Shown: in pieces, positions 7,353-14,387 of the stretch
Layout: every line of letters starts with the position of its first letter
Position numbering within the stretch: the first letter of the stretch is position 1
Source of the DNA: SIG440 sp045578305
Lineage (GTDB): Bacteria; Bacillota; Clostridia; Monoglobales; Monoglobaceae
DNA length: 15,689 nt
Assembly: GCA_045578305.1 (NCBI GenBank)
Contig: JAZNKA010000015.1
Span: forward strand, 1-15,689
Reading direction: 5' to 3'
Program-made: the position numbers and the translations under genes
Notes under the pieces: model-generated
What the model saw: only the letters and a program-made list of their open reading frames with translations
Databases searched by the model: none
What the model was told of the DNA's origin: nothing

Positions 7353-8472
7353 TTAAACTTCCAATTCGCCCCTTGACAAAGCTGTCAAGTATGCGTCAAT
7401 AAATCCGTCAAGGTCACCGTCCATAACCGCTCCTGTATTACCTGTTTCAAAGCTTGTTCGGTGGTCTTTGACCATACTGTATGGATGGAACACATAAGAA
7501 CGGATTTGGCTTCCCCAGCCGATTTCCATCTGAACACCCTTAAGGTCTTCAATCTTTTCCTTATGCTCGCGCTCGGCAATTTCAATAAGCTTTGACTTGA
7601 GCATTTTCATTGCCATTTCACGATTTTTGTGCTGGGACCGCTCGTTCTGGCATGTGACAACCACACCCGTCGGGATATGTGTAATGCGGATTGCCGACTC
7701 GGTCTTGTTTATGTGCTGACCGCCTGCACCGCTTGCGCGATAGGTGTCAACCTTCAAATCCTCGGCATTTATATTCACATCAATATCATCATCAATTTCG
7801 GGCATTACATCAAGTGACGCAAACGAAGTGTGTCGTCTGCCCGACGAATCAAATGGCGAAATTCTTACCAAACGATGTACGCCTTTTTCGCACTTGGCAT
7901 AGCCATAAGCATTGAGACCTTCAATGCGGAATGTAACACTCTTGAGTCCTGCTTCTTCGCCGTCAAGGAAGTCTATTGTCTCGGTTTTAAAGCCTCTGCG
8001 CTCTGCCCATCTTGTATACATGCGATAAAGCATCTCGCACCAGTCTTGAGCTTCGGTTCCACCCGCTCCTGCATGAAGTGTTAAAATAGCACTGTTTGCA
8101 TCATACTTACCCGAAAGAAGTGTCTCAAGCTTCATTGAGTTCAGGTTTGAACTAAGTTCCGAAAATCCTGTTTTTACTTCGCAAAGAACGCTTTCGTCAT
8201 TCTCTTCTATAGCAAGTGCAACCAAGGTCACAAGGTCATCCCACGAAGAATACAGACTTTCATAGCGTTCAATCTTGCTTTTAAGACCCTTTATCCTTTG
8301 CATAATCTTGCCCGCAGCATCCATATCGCTGTAAAAATCAGGCTCCATAGTCTTTTGGTCAAGCTCAGAGATTTCGCTCATAGTTTTTTCTATGTTAAAG
8401 TGAATCCCTCAAATCTGTAATATCCTTTTTCATTCCGTCAAGCTGAAGCTTGTACTCATCAAACTCTATCAC
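7353..8472 (-). CDS. prfB: Peptide chain release factor 2, expressed by +1 programmed frameshift
   Basis: Releases finished proteins at UAA and UGA codons. Translation begins at GTG 8470-8472 (AAAGGA upstream) and reads 25 codons to CTT at 8398-8400, where the frame meets TAA (8395-8397). A +1 slip skips T8397 and continues with AAC in the frame ending at 7353, giving 372 residues. With this joining, the RF2 recognition motif SPF falls at 205-207 and GGQ at 250-252, the same numbers as in Escherichia coli RF2, which strongly supports the frameshift. The first 25 codons have the acidic/basic helical character of RF2 N-termini. A plain start at ATG 8379-8381 would lose this part. The stop in the shift site is UAA, not the usual UGA. 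It lies 32 bp after secA, as in Bacillus secA-prfB. Confidence 0.93.
8394..8400 (-). promoter_or_regulatory. RF2 programmed +1 frameshift site CTT TAA C
   Basis: On the minus strand the slippery codon CTT is followed by an in-frame TAA and then C, matching the conserved RF2 cassette CUU URA C. The P-site tRNA-Leu can re-pair on TTT, after which AAC is read. The usual cassette has UGA, read only by RF2; UAA is read by both RF1 and RF2. Confidence 0.88.
8406..8410 (-). promoter_or_regulatory. Internal Shine-Dalgarno-like stimulator of prfB frameshifting
   Basis: GAGGG on the minus strand lies with its AGG nine bases before the CTT shift codon (AGG GAT TCA CTT). This is the same register as AGG GGG TAT CTT in Escherichia coli prfB, where pairing with 16S rRNA stimulates the +1 slip. 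The run of G is shorter here. Confidence 0.75.
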
Positions 8473-8504
8473 ATTTTCACATCCTTTAAAAAGTTTTTTT
8501 AAGT

Positions 8505-11255
8505 TTATTCCTTGCCCAAACAGCACTGCTTATATTTTTTTCCGCTGCCGCATGGACACGGGTCGTTTCTTCCTATCTTTTCGCCTTTGGTTATTGGCTT
8601 CTTTTGAGAGGTCCCATCTCCACCAAGGTTTTCGGCAACGGGTTTTGCAACCTGAGTTCTTTCGATTTTTGCCTGAGGCACAACATGGAAGAGCATCCTC
8701 ACTGTTTCTTCCTTGATGATGGCAATCATCTCGTCAAACATATCCATTGCCTCAAACTTATATTCCACAACCGGGTCTCTTTGTGCATAAGCACGCAAGT
8801 TGATACCCTGTCTGAGTTGCTCCATACTGTCAATATGGTCCATCCATTTTGCATCAACTGTACGAAGAAGAATTACACGCTCTACTTCGCGGATGTTTTC
8901 ACCAAACAACTCTTCCTGCTCTTCGTATTTTTTCTCTGCCTTTTCAAGAAGCATATCCGAAAGGCTTTCAACCGTCATTCTGTCTATATCATGGTCCGAA
9001 AATTCAAGCTCGCCCTCCTCAAATTTGCCAAAAACTTCGGCAAGTTGAATGCGTATTCCATCCCAGTTCCAATCTTCTGCGTGCTGTGCTCCGCCCGTGT
9101 TGTTTGCAACAATATTTTCGATTGTGCTGCGCATCATCTTTGTAACGGTAGCCCTCAAATCTACGCCGTCCAAAACTTCGTTACGCTGAGTGTAAATCAT
9201 TTCTCTTTGCTGATTGTTTACATCATCATAGTTTAAGACATGCTTACGAATGTTGAAGTTTCTGCCCTCGACGCGTGCCTGAGCGGTTTCGATTGAGCTT
9301 GATACAAGTCTGCTTTCAATCGCCTCTTCCTCGGCAAAACCAACCATTTCCATAATTCTGTTGATTTTGTCTGCTGCAAACAATCTCATCAAATCGTCTT
9401 CAAGAGACAAGAAAAATCTTGACTTGCCGACATCGCCCTGACGACCTGCACGACCACGAAGCTGATTGTCAATACGGCGGCTTTCGTGACGCTCGGTACC
9501 CATAATATAAAGTCCGCCTGCTTCAAGAACTTCTGCCTGCTGTGGCTCGATTTCGGCTTTATATTTTTCATTAAGCTCGCGGAAAGTCTTTCTTGCGTTT
9601 ATTATATCCTCGTCAGTTGTTTCAGCAAAACCTGTCGCCTGAACAATAAGTTCGGGAGTAAATCCCATACTCTCCATTTCTTTTTTAGCCATAAATTCGG
9701 CATTACCGCCAAGAACAATGTCTGTACCACGACCTGCCATATTGGTTGCAATGGTTACAGCGCCTTTTTGTCCTGCCTGAGCAACAATTTCGGCTTCTTT
9801 CTCGTGCATTTTTGCATTAAGGACATTGTGCTTGATGCCCTTTCTCTTAAGCATACTGCTTAGCTTTTCGGACTTTTCGATTGTCACTGTACCAATCAAA
9901 ACAGGCTGACCCTTTTCGTGAGCCTTTTCAACCTCTGCAATAACTGCGTTGAATTTTGCCTGCTCGGTCTTGTAGATAAGGTCCGGTAAATCCTCCCTCT
10001 GCATAGGCTTGTTTGTTGGGATTACCACAACATCAAGACGATAAATTTCCTGAAATTCTTCTTCCTCGGTCTGGGCAGTACCTGTCATACCCGACAGTTT
10101 GCCATAAAGACGGAAGAAGTTCTGGAAGGTAATGGTAGCAAGAGTCTTGCTTTCGTTTTCGACCTTTACTCTTTCCTTTGCTTCAATCGCCTGATGAAGT
10201 CCGTCACTGTAGCGACGGCCAAACATAAGTCTTCCTGTAAACTCATCAACAATGATTACCTGGCCGTCTTTGATCACATAATCCTTATCCCTTTTCATTA
10301 TGCCGTTTGCTTTTATTGCCTGATTGATATGATGCGAGATTGTCATATTCTCGGGGTCGGTCAAATTCTCTATTCCAAAAGCTTTTTCAGTTTTTTTAAC
10401 ACCCTCGGGGGTAAGAACAGCGGATTTTGCTTTTTCGTCAACAACGTAATCCACGTCGGCATAAACTTCTTCTGCCTCTTCCTTGCTGTCGGTTTCAACA
10501 ACTCTGCGGCACTTTAGGGACTTAGCAAACAAATCAGCCTGTTCATAAAGCACAGTCGATTTTTCGCCCACGCCCGAAATAATAAGAGGGGTTCTTGCCT
10601 CATCAACAAGTATGCTGTCCACTTCGTCAACAATTGCATAGTTGTGTCCGCGCTGAACACGGTCTTCTTTGTAAATGACCATATTGTCACGAAGATAGTC
10701 AAAGCCCATCTCGTTGTTTGTTCCGTAAGTGATGTCCGCGTTATAAGCTTCGCGTCTTTCTTTGTTGTCTTTTTCGTGAACAATAAGCCCAACTGAAAGT
10801 CCAAGAAAGTTATAAAGCTTTCCCATCCACTCGCTGTCACGCTTTGCAAGATAGTCATTTACCGTTACAATATGAACACCCTTGCCCGAAAGTGCGTTGA
10901 GATATGCAGGAAGGGTTGCAACCAAGGTTTTTCCTTCGCCTGTTTTCATTTCTGCAATTCTGCCCTGATGCAAAACTATTCCACCGATAATTTGAACAGG
11001 GAAATGCTTCATTCCAAGCACACGTGCCGATGCCTCGCGGCAAACAGCAAATGCCTCGGGCAAAATATCGTCCAGAGTTTCACCATTTTGCAATCTTTGC
11101 TTAAAAATATCTGTCATTTCACGAAGCTGAGCATCTGTTTTTGATGCCATTTCGCCGTCAAGTGCCAGCACTTTTTCTGCAACAGGTTTTATTCTTTTAA
11201 GTTCTCTGTCACTGTATGTTCCTATTACTTTTTCAATCAAGCTTTTTACACTCAT
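8505..11255 (-). CDS. secA: Preprotein translocase ATPase SecA
   Basis: Motor that pushes unfolded preproteins through SecYEG at the cytoplasmic membrane. The 916-residue protein has the complete layout: Walker A GEGKT (106-110) in EMKTGEGKTLVAT, Walker B-type DEVDSILVDEARTP (210-223), the preprotein-crosslinking domain after it, the second helicase half with TNMAGRGTDIVLGG and QLRGRAGRQGD, then helical scaffold and wing domains, and a C-terminal zinc-binding SEC-C motif, PCPCGSGKKYKQCC, that contacts SecB or phospholipids. The ATG at 11253-11255 is chosen for the near-perfect GGAGGG six bases upstream; a TTG at 11279 has no such support. It is the first gene of the long leftward operon that includes both release factors. 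Confidence 0.97.
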   Translation of the reverse strand: MSVKSLIEKVIGTYSDRELKRIKPVAEKVLALDGEMASKTDAQLREMTDIFKQRLQNGETLDDILPEAFAVCREASARVLGMKHFPVQIIGGIVLHQGRIAEMKTGEGKTLVATLPAYLNALSGKGVHIVTVNDYLAKRDSEWMGKLYNFLGLSVGLIVHEKDNKERREAYNADITYGTNNEMGFDYLRDNMVIYKEDRVQRGHNYAIVDEVDSILVDEARTPLIISGVGEKSTVLYEQADLFAKSLKCRRVVETDSKEEAEEVYADVDYVVDEKAKSAVLTPEGVKKTEKAFGIENLTDPENMTISHHINQAIKANGIMKRDKDYVIKDGQVIIVDEFTGRLMFGRRYSDGLHQAIEAKERVKVENESKTLATITFQNFFRLYGKLSGMTGTAQTEEEEFQEIYRLDVVVIPTNKPMQREDLPDLIYKTEQAKFNAVIAEVEKAHEKGQPVLIGTVTIEKSEKLSSMLKRKGIKHNVLNAKMHEKEAEIVAQAGQKGAVTIATNMAGRGTDIVLGGNAEFMAKKEMESMGFTPELIVQATGFAETTDEDIINARKTFRELNEKYKAEIEPQQAEVLEAGGLYIMGTERHESRRIDNQLRGRAGRQGDVGKSRFFLSLEDDLMRLFAADKINRIMEMVGFAEEEAIESRLVSSSIETAQARVEGRNFNIRKHVLNYDDVNNQQREMIYTQRNEVLDGVDLRATVTKMMRSTIENIVANNTGGAQHAEDWNWDGIRIQLAEVFGKFEEGELEFSDHDIDRMTVESLSDMLLEKAEKKYEEQEELFGENIREVERVILLRTVDAKWMDHIDSMEQLRQGINLRAYAQRDPVVEYKFEAMDMFDEMIAIIKEETVRMLFHVVPQAKIERTQVAKPVAENLGGDGTSQKKPITKGEKIGRNDPCPCGSGKKYKQCCLGKE

Positions 11256-11281
11256 CGAATACCCTCCGATTTTTATCAATT

Positions 11282-11294
11282 CCCATCAAATGGG
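11282..11294. repeat. Small hairpin in the secA leader
   Basis: CCCAT (11282-11286) and ATGGG (11290-11294) form a perfect 5 bp inverted repeat with a 3-base loop, in the predicted secA 5' leader about 12 bases upstream of the ribosome binding site. The stem is short and may be fortuitous. Confidence 0.25.
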
Positions 11295-11325
11295 CATACT
11301 TCCACTTTTGATTATAATTGTTTTT

Positions 11326-11354
11326 ATTATAGCATACTTCTCGCCTGTTTACAA
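11326..11354 (-). promoter_or_regulatory. Predicted sigma-A promoter of the secA operon
   Basis: On the minus strand, -35 TTGTAA (11349-11354), a 17 bp spacer, and -10 TATAAT (11326-11331) preceded by TGC, an extended -10. Transcription would start near 11319, about 65 bases before the secA ATG. An imperfect palindrome (TGTTTACAA, TAG, TTGTAACA; 11346-11365) overlaps the -35 box and could be a regulator site. Confidence 0.75.
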
Positions 11355-11409
11355 TAGTTGTAACAAAATATTAACAACATTTTTTCTGCAAAATTTAACT
11401 TATTTTTTG

Positions 11410-11440
11410 GAATATTTTCCAAGTTTCAGAGCATAATGTT
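11410..11440 (+). promoter_or_regulatory. Possible sigma-E promoter of the DUF2508 gene
   Basis: GAATATT at 11410-11416 fits the sigma-E -35 consensus KMATATT. After 15 bases, CATAATGTT at 11432-11440 fits the -10 core CATANNNT. The start would lie near 11447, about 40 bases before the ATG. The region is AT-rich, so a chance match is possible. Confidence 0.4.
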
Positions 11441-11488
11441 TAGTATATCAAAAGATGTAAAATTTATATTACGAAGAGAGGGATTAAT

Positions 11489-11773
11489 ATGGTACTAGAG
11501 CTTGCCCAAAGCCTGCCGTTTTTGCGTTTATTTGCTCAAAAAATTTCGGATGAAGAGCGCTTGCACGAAGAAAAGCTCAGACAGCTAAAAAGCGGGCTTG
11601 ACTTGACAAAAGAAAAGCTGCGCTTTGCACACGAAAATTTCAACAATGTGTCCGAGCCAAAGCTCATTGATTTTTATATATACAAAATACAGTCCGAGCA
11701 AAGCAAATACGAGCAACTGCTTATGGAATACCGTGCGGAAGAAAGCCGATATATTCACTCGGCAGCCGAATAA
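11489..11773 (+). CDS. DUF2508 family small protein (YaaL-like)
   Basis: A 94-residue, highly charged, mostly helical protein without signal peptide or membrane segment. The stretch LTKEKLRFAHENFNNV followed by SEPKLIDFYIYKIQSEQSKYEQLL (about 39-78) matches the DUF2508 pattern of an amphipathic helix, then an L-I/V-D-x-x-I-Y motif, then a second helix ending in YxxLL. The function is unknown. Relatives include Bacillus YaaL, and in many Clostridia the gene lies next to bofA, an inhibitor of pro-sigma-K processing. Here it stands alone, between the divergent secA operon and a tRNA gene. The ATG follows GAGAGGG by 6-7 bases. A possible sigma-E promoter upstream would place its expression in the mother cell. 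It ends 15 bp before a strong terminator. Confidence 0.8.
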   Translation: MVLELAQSLPFLRLFAQKISDEERLHEEKLRQLKSGLDLTKEKLRFAHENFNNVSEPKLIDFYIYKIQSEQSKYEQLLMEYRAEESRYIHSAAE

Positions 11774-11788
11774 AAACTTCTAAAAAGA

Positions 11789-11816
11789 AAAAGAGCTATC
11801 TTTTGATAGCTCTTTT
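11789..11816 (+). terminator. Intrinsic terminator after the DUF2508 gene
   Basis: A perfect 12 bp stem (AAAAGAGCTATC at 11789-11800, GATAGCTCTTTT at 11805-11816) with loop TTTT. The T-rich end of the stem serves as the U-tract on the plus strand. Because it is symmetrical it could also act leftwards. It isolates the DUF2508 gene from the tRNA promoter. Confidence 0.85.
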
Positions 11817-11833
11817 AATATGCTAAAAAATGC

Positions 11834-11862
11834 TTGACAAAGTTGACTTTATATGATAAAAT
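11834..11862 (+). promoter_or_regulatory. Sigma-A promoter of the tRNA-Pro gene
   Basis: Consensus -35 TTGACA (11834-11839), 17 bp spacer, -10 TAAAAT (11857-11862). The start would fall about 5-7 bases before the mature tRNA 5' end, leaving a very short leader. Confidence 0.8.
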
Positions 11863-11874
11863 GATGCTCGTTGT

Positions 11875-11951
<77 letters not shown>

Positions 11952-11984
11952 AAAGCATTCAGTTTTATAGCTGGATGCTTTTTT
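11952..11984 (+). terminator. Intrinsic terminator of the tRNA-Pro gene
   Basis: AAAGCATTCAG (11952-11962) pairs with CTGGATGCTTT (11971-11981) with one G-U pair, and an 8-base loop. The stem is followed by a T-run to 11984. It directly abuts the tRNA CCA end. Confidence 0.8.
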
Positions 11985-12016
11985 GTTTGCTCTTTTTCAT
12001 ACTGCGGCCGATTGTT

Positions 12017-12035
12017 AAAACACTTCGTGTTTTTT
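12017..12035. terminator. Possible bidirectional terminator between tRNA-Pro and the PII-like gene
   Basis: AAAACAC (12017-12023), loop TTC, GTGTTTT (12027-12033) with two further T. A 7 bp stem with a T-run on the plus strand and a shorter one on the minus strand. It lies 34 bp past the stop of the leftward PII-like gene and could end its transcript. Confidence 0.5.
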
Positions 12036-12068
12036 CCTCTATATGTCGCTACCAACTTTTTGTGATTT

Positions 12069-12737
12069 TTATATTTTATAGGCTTTTTCGGTAGGGATTG
12101 CAAATACTATTCCATTCGCTTTGGAAGAAAGTCCAAATTCCTTGTTCACATCATCCATAATCTGTTTGCTTGTTTTCATCGGGGCAAGTATGCAAAGAAT
12201 CTCGCGCTCGCCGTCTATTCCGGCTTTTCCCAACTCGGTAAGTTGTTCGATATCTGCCAGTCTTCCCTTAATAACCGTTCCGCCTGTTGCTCCTGCTTTT
12301 CTTGCAACCTGTATTACATCCTCTGAATATCCCTCGTTGACAGATATAACAATCAAATTGTTGTGATGTTCGTTTTTCATAGCACCATTTCCTTTTTCTG
12401 TATTTTTGTCGTTTTTAAAATCCAATATTTCTGTCAAAACTCTGCTTGCAGCAGATACTTCAAGAATTATCATAAGACCGCCATATTTTGAATGGCTGGC
12501 AAATGTTGTCCCAAAGTTTGCCATCATATCTTTAACAACGTTCTCGGCCCCAAGGCTTATAATTATATCCTTGTCATTCGAGCCAAGACCAAATATATCC
12601 ATCATTTCCGTCGGAGCTGTACCAAACCCAACGGACTGAAAATTTATGCGTATGTTGATATTTTCCAATTCTTTAATAAGTTTTTTTCCTTTATCGCGTT
12701 CGACAATCGACAAAAGAATCATCGGGCGTTTATTCAT
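12069..12737 (-). CDS. Tandem PII-like (GlnB-fold) protein paired with a DUF1538 membrane protein
   Basis: A 222-residue soluble protein that looks like two PII-type domains in a row, about 1-106 and 127-222, joined by a polar linker rich in Lys, Asn and Glu. The C-terminal copy is closer to classical PII: VIQVARKAGATGGTVIKGR (141-159), EREILCILAP (177-186) and the final GIVFAIPTEKAY (209-220) match the core strands and the end of the fold. The T-loop region is replaced by a short stretch. The N-terminal copy (RPMILLSIVERDKGKKLI, then GGLMIILEV at 86-94) is more diverged. Classical PII proteins bind ATP/ADP and 2-oxoglutarate and control transporters or enzymes. Ligand and target are unknown here. 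The ATG at 12735-12737 follows GGGGAGGGAG and overlaps the upstream gene by 8 bp, so translation is coupled and the membrane protein is the likely partner. Confidence 0.8.
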   Translation of the reverse strand: MNKRPMILLSIVERDKGKKLIKELENINIRINFQSVGFGTAPTEMMDIFGLGSNDKDIIISLGAENVVKDMMANFGTTFASHSKYGGLMIILEVSAASRVLTEILDFKNDKNTEKGNGAMKNEHHNNLIVISVNEGYSEDVIQVARKAGATGGTVIKGRLADIEQLTELGKAGIDGEREILCILAPMKTSKQIMDDVNKEFGLSSKANGIVFAIPTEKAYKI

Positions 12738-14259
12738 TTTCTTCTCCCTCCCCATCAAAGAATATAATATCATCCTCAATCATACTGATTTCAGTATGCA
12801 GTTTTTTAATCATTCTTGCACGATTTCTTCTTTCGTGCAGTCCCAAAATCTGAATAGTGATAAGAGGTGTCATAGCAATCATAGCCACGATACCAAAAGC
12901 ATCTGTCATAACATTTCCACCTATCGCATCGCAAGCACCCATCGCGAACGGAAGCATAAATGTTGATGTCATAGGACCACTTGCAACGCCACCCGAGTCA
13001 AACGCTATTCCTGTATAAATGTTTGGGACATAAAAACTTATAATCAGCGACACTGAGTAACCAAAAATTAAAAATGGCATTATGGGGATACCGGTAAGAA
13101 TTCTCAGCATCGAAATACCAACCGAAACCGAAACACCAATCGAAAGGGCAACAGCAACCGACTTTTGGCTTATTGCACCGTTTGTTATTTCGCTTACCTG
13201 TCTTTTAAGCGAATGAACCGCAGGCTCTGCAGATACAACAAAGTAACCCATCAGCATTCCTATGGGTATAAGCATATTTTTAAAAGTGCTTCCTGCAATT
13301 TTTGCACCTATCAATCTGCCCGCCGGCATAAAACCAATATTAGCTCCGGTCAAAAAAAGAACTAGCCCTATATATGTATAAACAAAACCAACAGACATTT
13401 TAAGGATGTTGTGTATATGAAATCTTTTTGCTACAAGCTGAAAAATAACAAAAAGCAAAACAATCGGCACAAAAGCAGTTGCAACTTCCTTTGCATATAT
13501 CGGCAAAGCTGTTACAAACTGTCTGAATGCGTCTGTGGTGGTCAGTATGTTTGCTATTTCATAAGCCGTAGTAGCCGGTTGCGGCTTGTAAAAAATACTT
13601 AATAGCAGCACCGATAAGATAGGGCCTATGCTGCATAGAGCTACCAAACCAAAACTGTGCTCGCCTGCATTTTTTCCTTTTTTAGCAGAGGCAAGGCCGG
13701 CACCCAAAGCCATTATAAAAGGCACTGTTATCGGCCCTGTTGTAACTCCACCGGAGTCAAACGCTGTAGGCACAAATTCATTTGGCGCAAAAAACGACAG
13801 ACCAATAATAAAAATATAAAATACCAAAAGCAACTTTCTTAGCGGAAAGCCTTTTTTGTTGCGGAGAAGTGTAATACTGAGAAAAACGCCCACGCCAACA
13901 CCAACGCAGTTGACAAGCATTGCATTTGGAATTGTTGGAACCTGTTCGGCAAGAACCTGCAAATCAGGTTCTGAAACAGTAATAAAAAAGCCAAGAATAA
14001 AACATATAACAAGCGGAAATATAATCTTGTTGTTTTTATTCAATGACTTACCTATTCCGTCGCCCAGAGGCTCCATGGATATTCCCGAACCAACCGTAAA
14101 AAAGCTCATTCCCAAAATCAACATAATTGTTCCAAATAAAAACAACACCAAAACACCTGCATCCAACGATACGCAGGAGATCGACAGTATAAGAACTATA
14201 ATCGCAATTGGCAAAACAGAAGAAAGCGATTCTTTTATTGATGCAAAAATGTGTGTCAT
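12730..14259 (-). CDS. DUF1538 family polytopic membrane protein with internal duplication
   Basis: A 509-residue integral membrane protein with roughly a dozen hydrophobic segments, arranged as two related halves. Each half carries an acidic SEP motif in a membrane segment (ITVSEPDL at about 93-100, VVSAEPAV at 342-349) and a glycine-rich FDSGGV motif (167-172 and 420-425, followed by TTGP or ASGP). This matches the DUF1538 family. Paired halves with buried acidic residues suggest a transporter or channel with pseudo-twofold symmetry, but the substrate is unknown. The C-terminal tail (about 475-509) is charged and probably cytosolic, ending in an acidic cluster, a possible docking site for the PII-like protein encoded next. 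The ATG at 14257-14259 is chosen because GGGAG lies 8 bases upstream; ATG at 14274 lacks a ribosome binding site. Confidence 0.85.
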   Translation of the reverse strand: MTHIFASIKESLSSVLPIAIIVLILSISCVSLDAGVLVLFLFGTIMLILGMSFFTVGSGISMEPLGDGIGKSLNKNNKIIFPLVICFILGFFITVSEPDLQVLAEQVPTIPNAMLVNCVGVGVGVFLSITLLRNKKGFPLRKLLLVFYIFIIGLSFFAPNEFVPTAFDSGGVTTGPITVPFIMALGAGLASAKKGKNAGEHSFGLVALCSIGPILSVLLLSIFYKPQPATTAYEIANILTTTDAFRQFVTALPIYAKEVATAFVPIVLLFVIFQLVAKRFHIHNILKMSVGFVYTYIGLVLFLTGANIGFMPAGRLIGAKIAGSTFKNMLIPIGMLMGYFVVSAEPAVHSLKRQVSEITNGAISQKSVAVALSIGVSVSVGISMLRILTGIPIMPFLIFGYSVSLIISFYVPNIYTGIAFDSGGVASGPMTSTFMLPFAMGACDAIGGNVMTDAFGIVAMIAMTPLITIQILGLHERRNRARMIKKLHTEISMIEDDIIFFDGEGEENE

Positions 14260-14283
14260 TTTACAGTCTCCCATTTAAACGTG

Positions 14284-14298
14284 GCGGATAAATTCCGC
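14284..14298. repeat. Hairpin in the DUF1538 leader
   Basis: GCGGA (14284-14288) and TCCGC (14294-14298) form a perfect 5 bp inverted repeat with loop TAAAT, in the predicted leader between the promoter and the ribosome binding site of the DUF1538 gene. It could be an operator or an RNA stem; no T-run follows, so it is not a terminator. Confidence 0.35.
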
Positions 14299-14324
14299 TA
14301 ATCACTATAATATACTCAATGATG

Positions 14325-14354
14325 ATTATACCATAACATAGCCAAAAAAATCAA
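14325..14354 (-). promoter_or_regulatory. Predicted sigma-A promoter of the DUF1538-PII unit
   Basis: On the minus strand, -10 TATAAT (14325-14330) preceded by TGG (extended -10), and -35 TTGATT (14349-14354) 18 bp upstream. The leader to the ATG at 14259 would be about 60 bases and includes the small hairpin at 14284-14298. No convincing terminator of the upstream ECF gene is seen, only a weak 6 bp stem at 14366-14381 without a T-run, so read-through from that gene is possible. Confidence 0.65.
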
Positions 14355-14387
14355 CTATACCAATTAAGTTTTCACAAACTTTCTGTT

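Noticed and set aside
7353..8381. prfB starting at the internal ATG 8379-8381 without frameshift
   Set aside because: It would lose the conserved N-terminal helix, has no ribosome binding site, and gives SPF and GGQ numbering unlike RF2. The upstream 25 codons and CTT TAA C site explain the frame change.
8604..9236. Rightward 210-residue open frame antisense to secA
   Set aside because: Cys- and His-rich sequence without domain logic, as expected from the reverse of a conserved gene; secA is certain here.
14366..14381. AAGTTT/AAACTT stem after the ECF gene as a terminator
   Set aside because: Only 6 bp, AT-rich, and no T-run follows on the minus strand.
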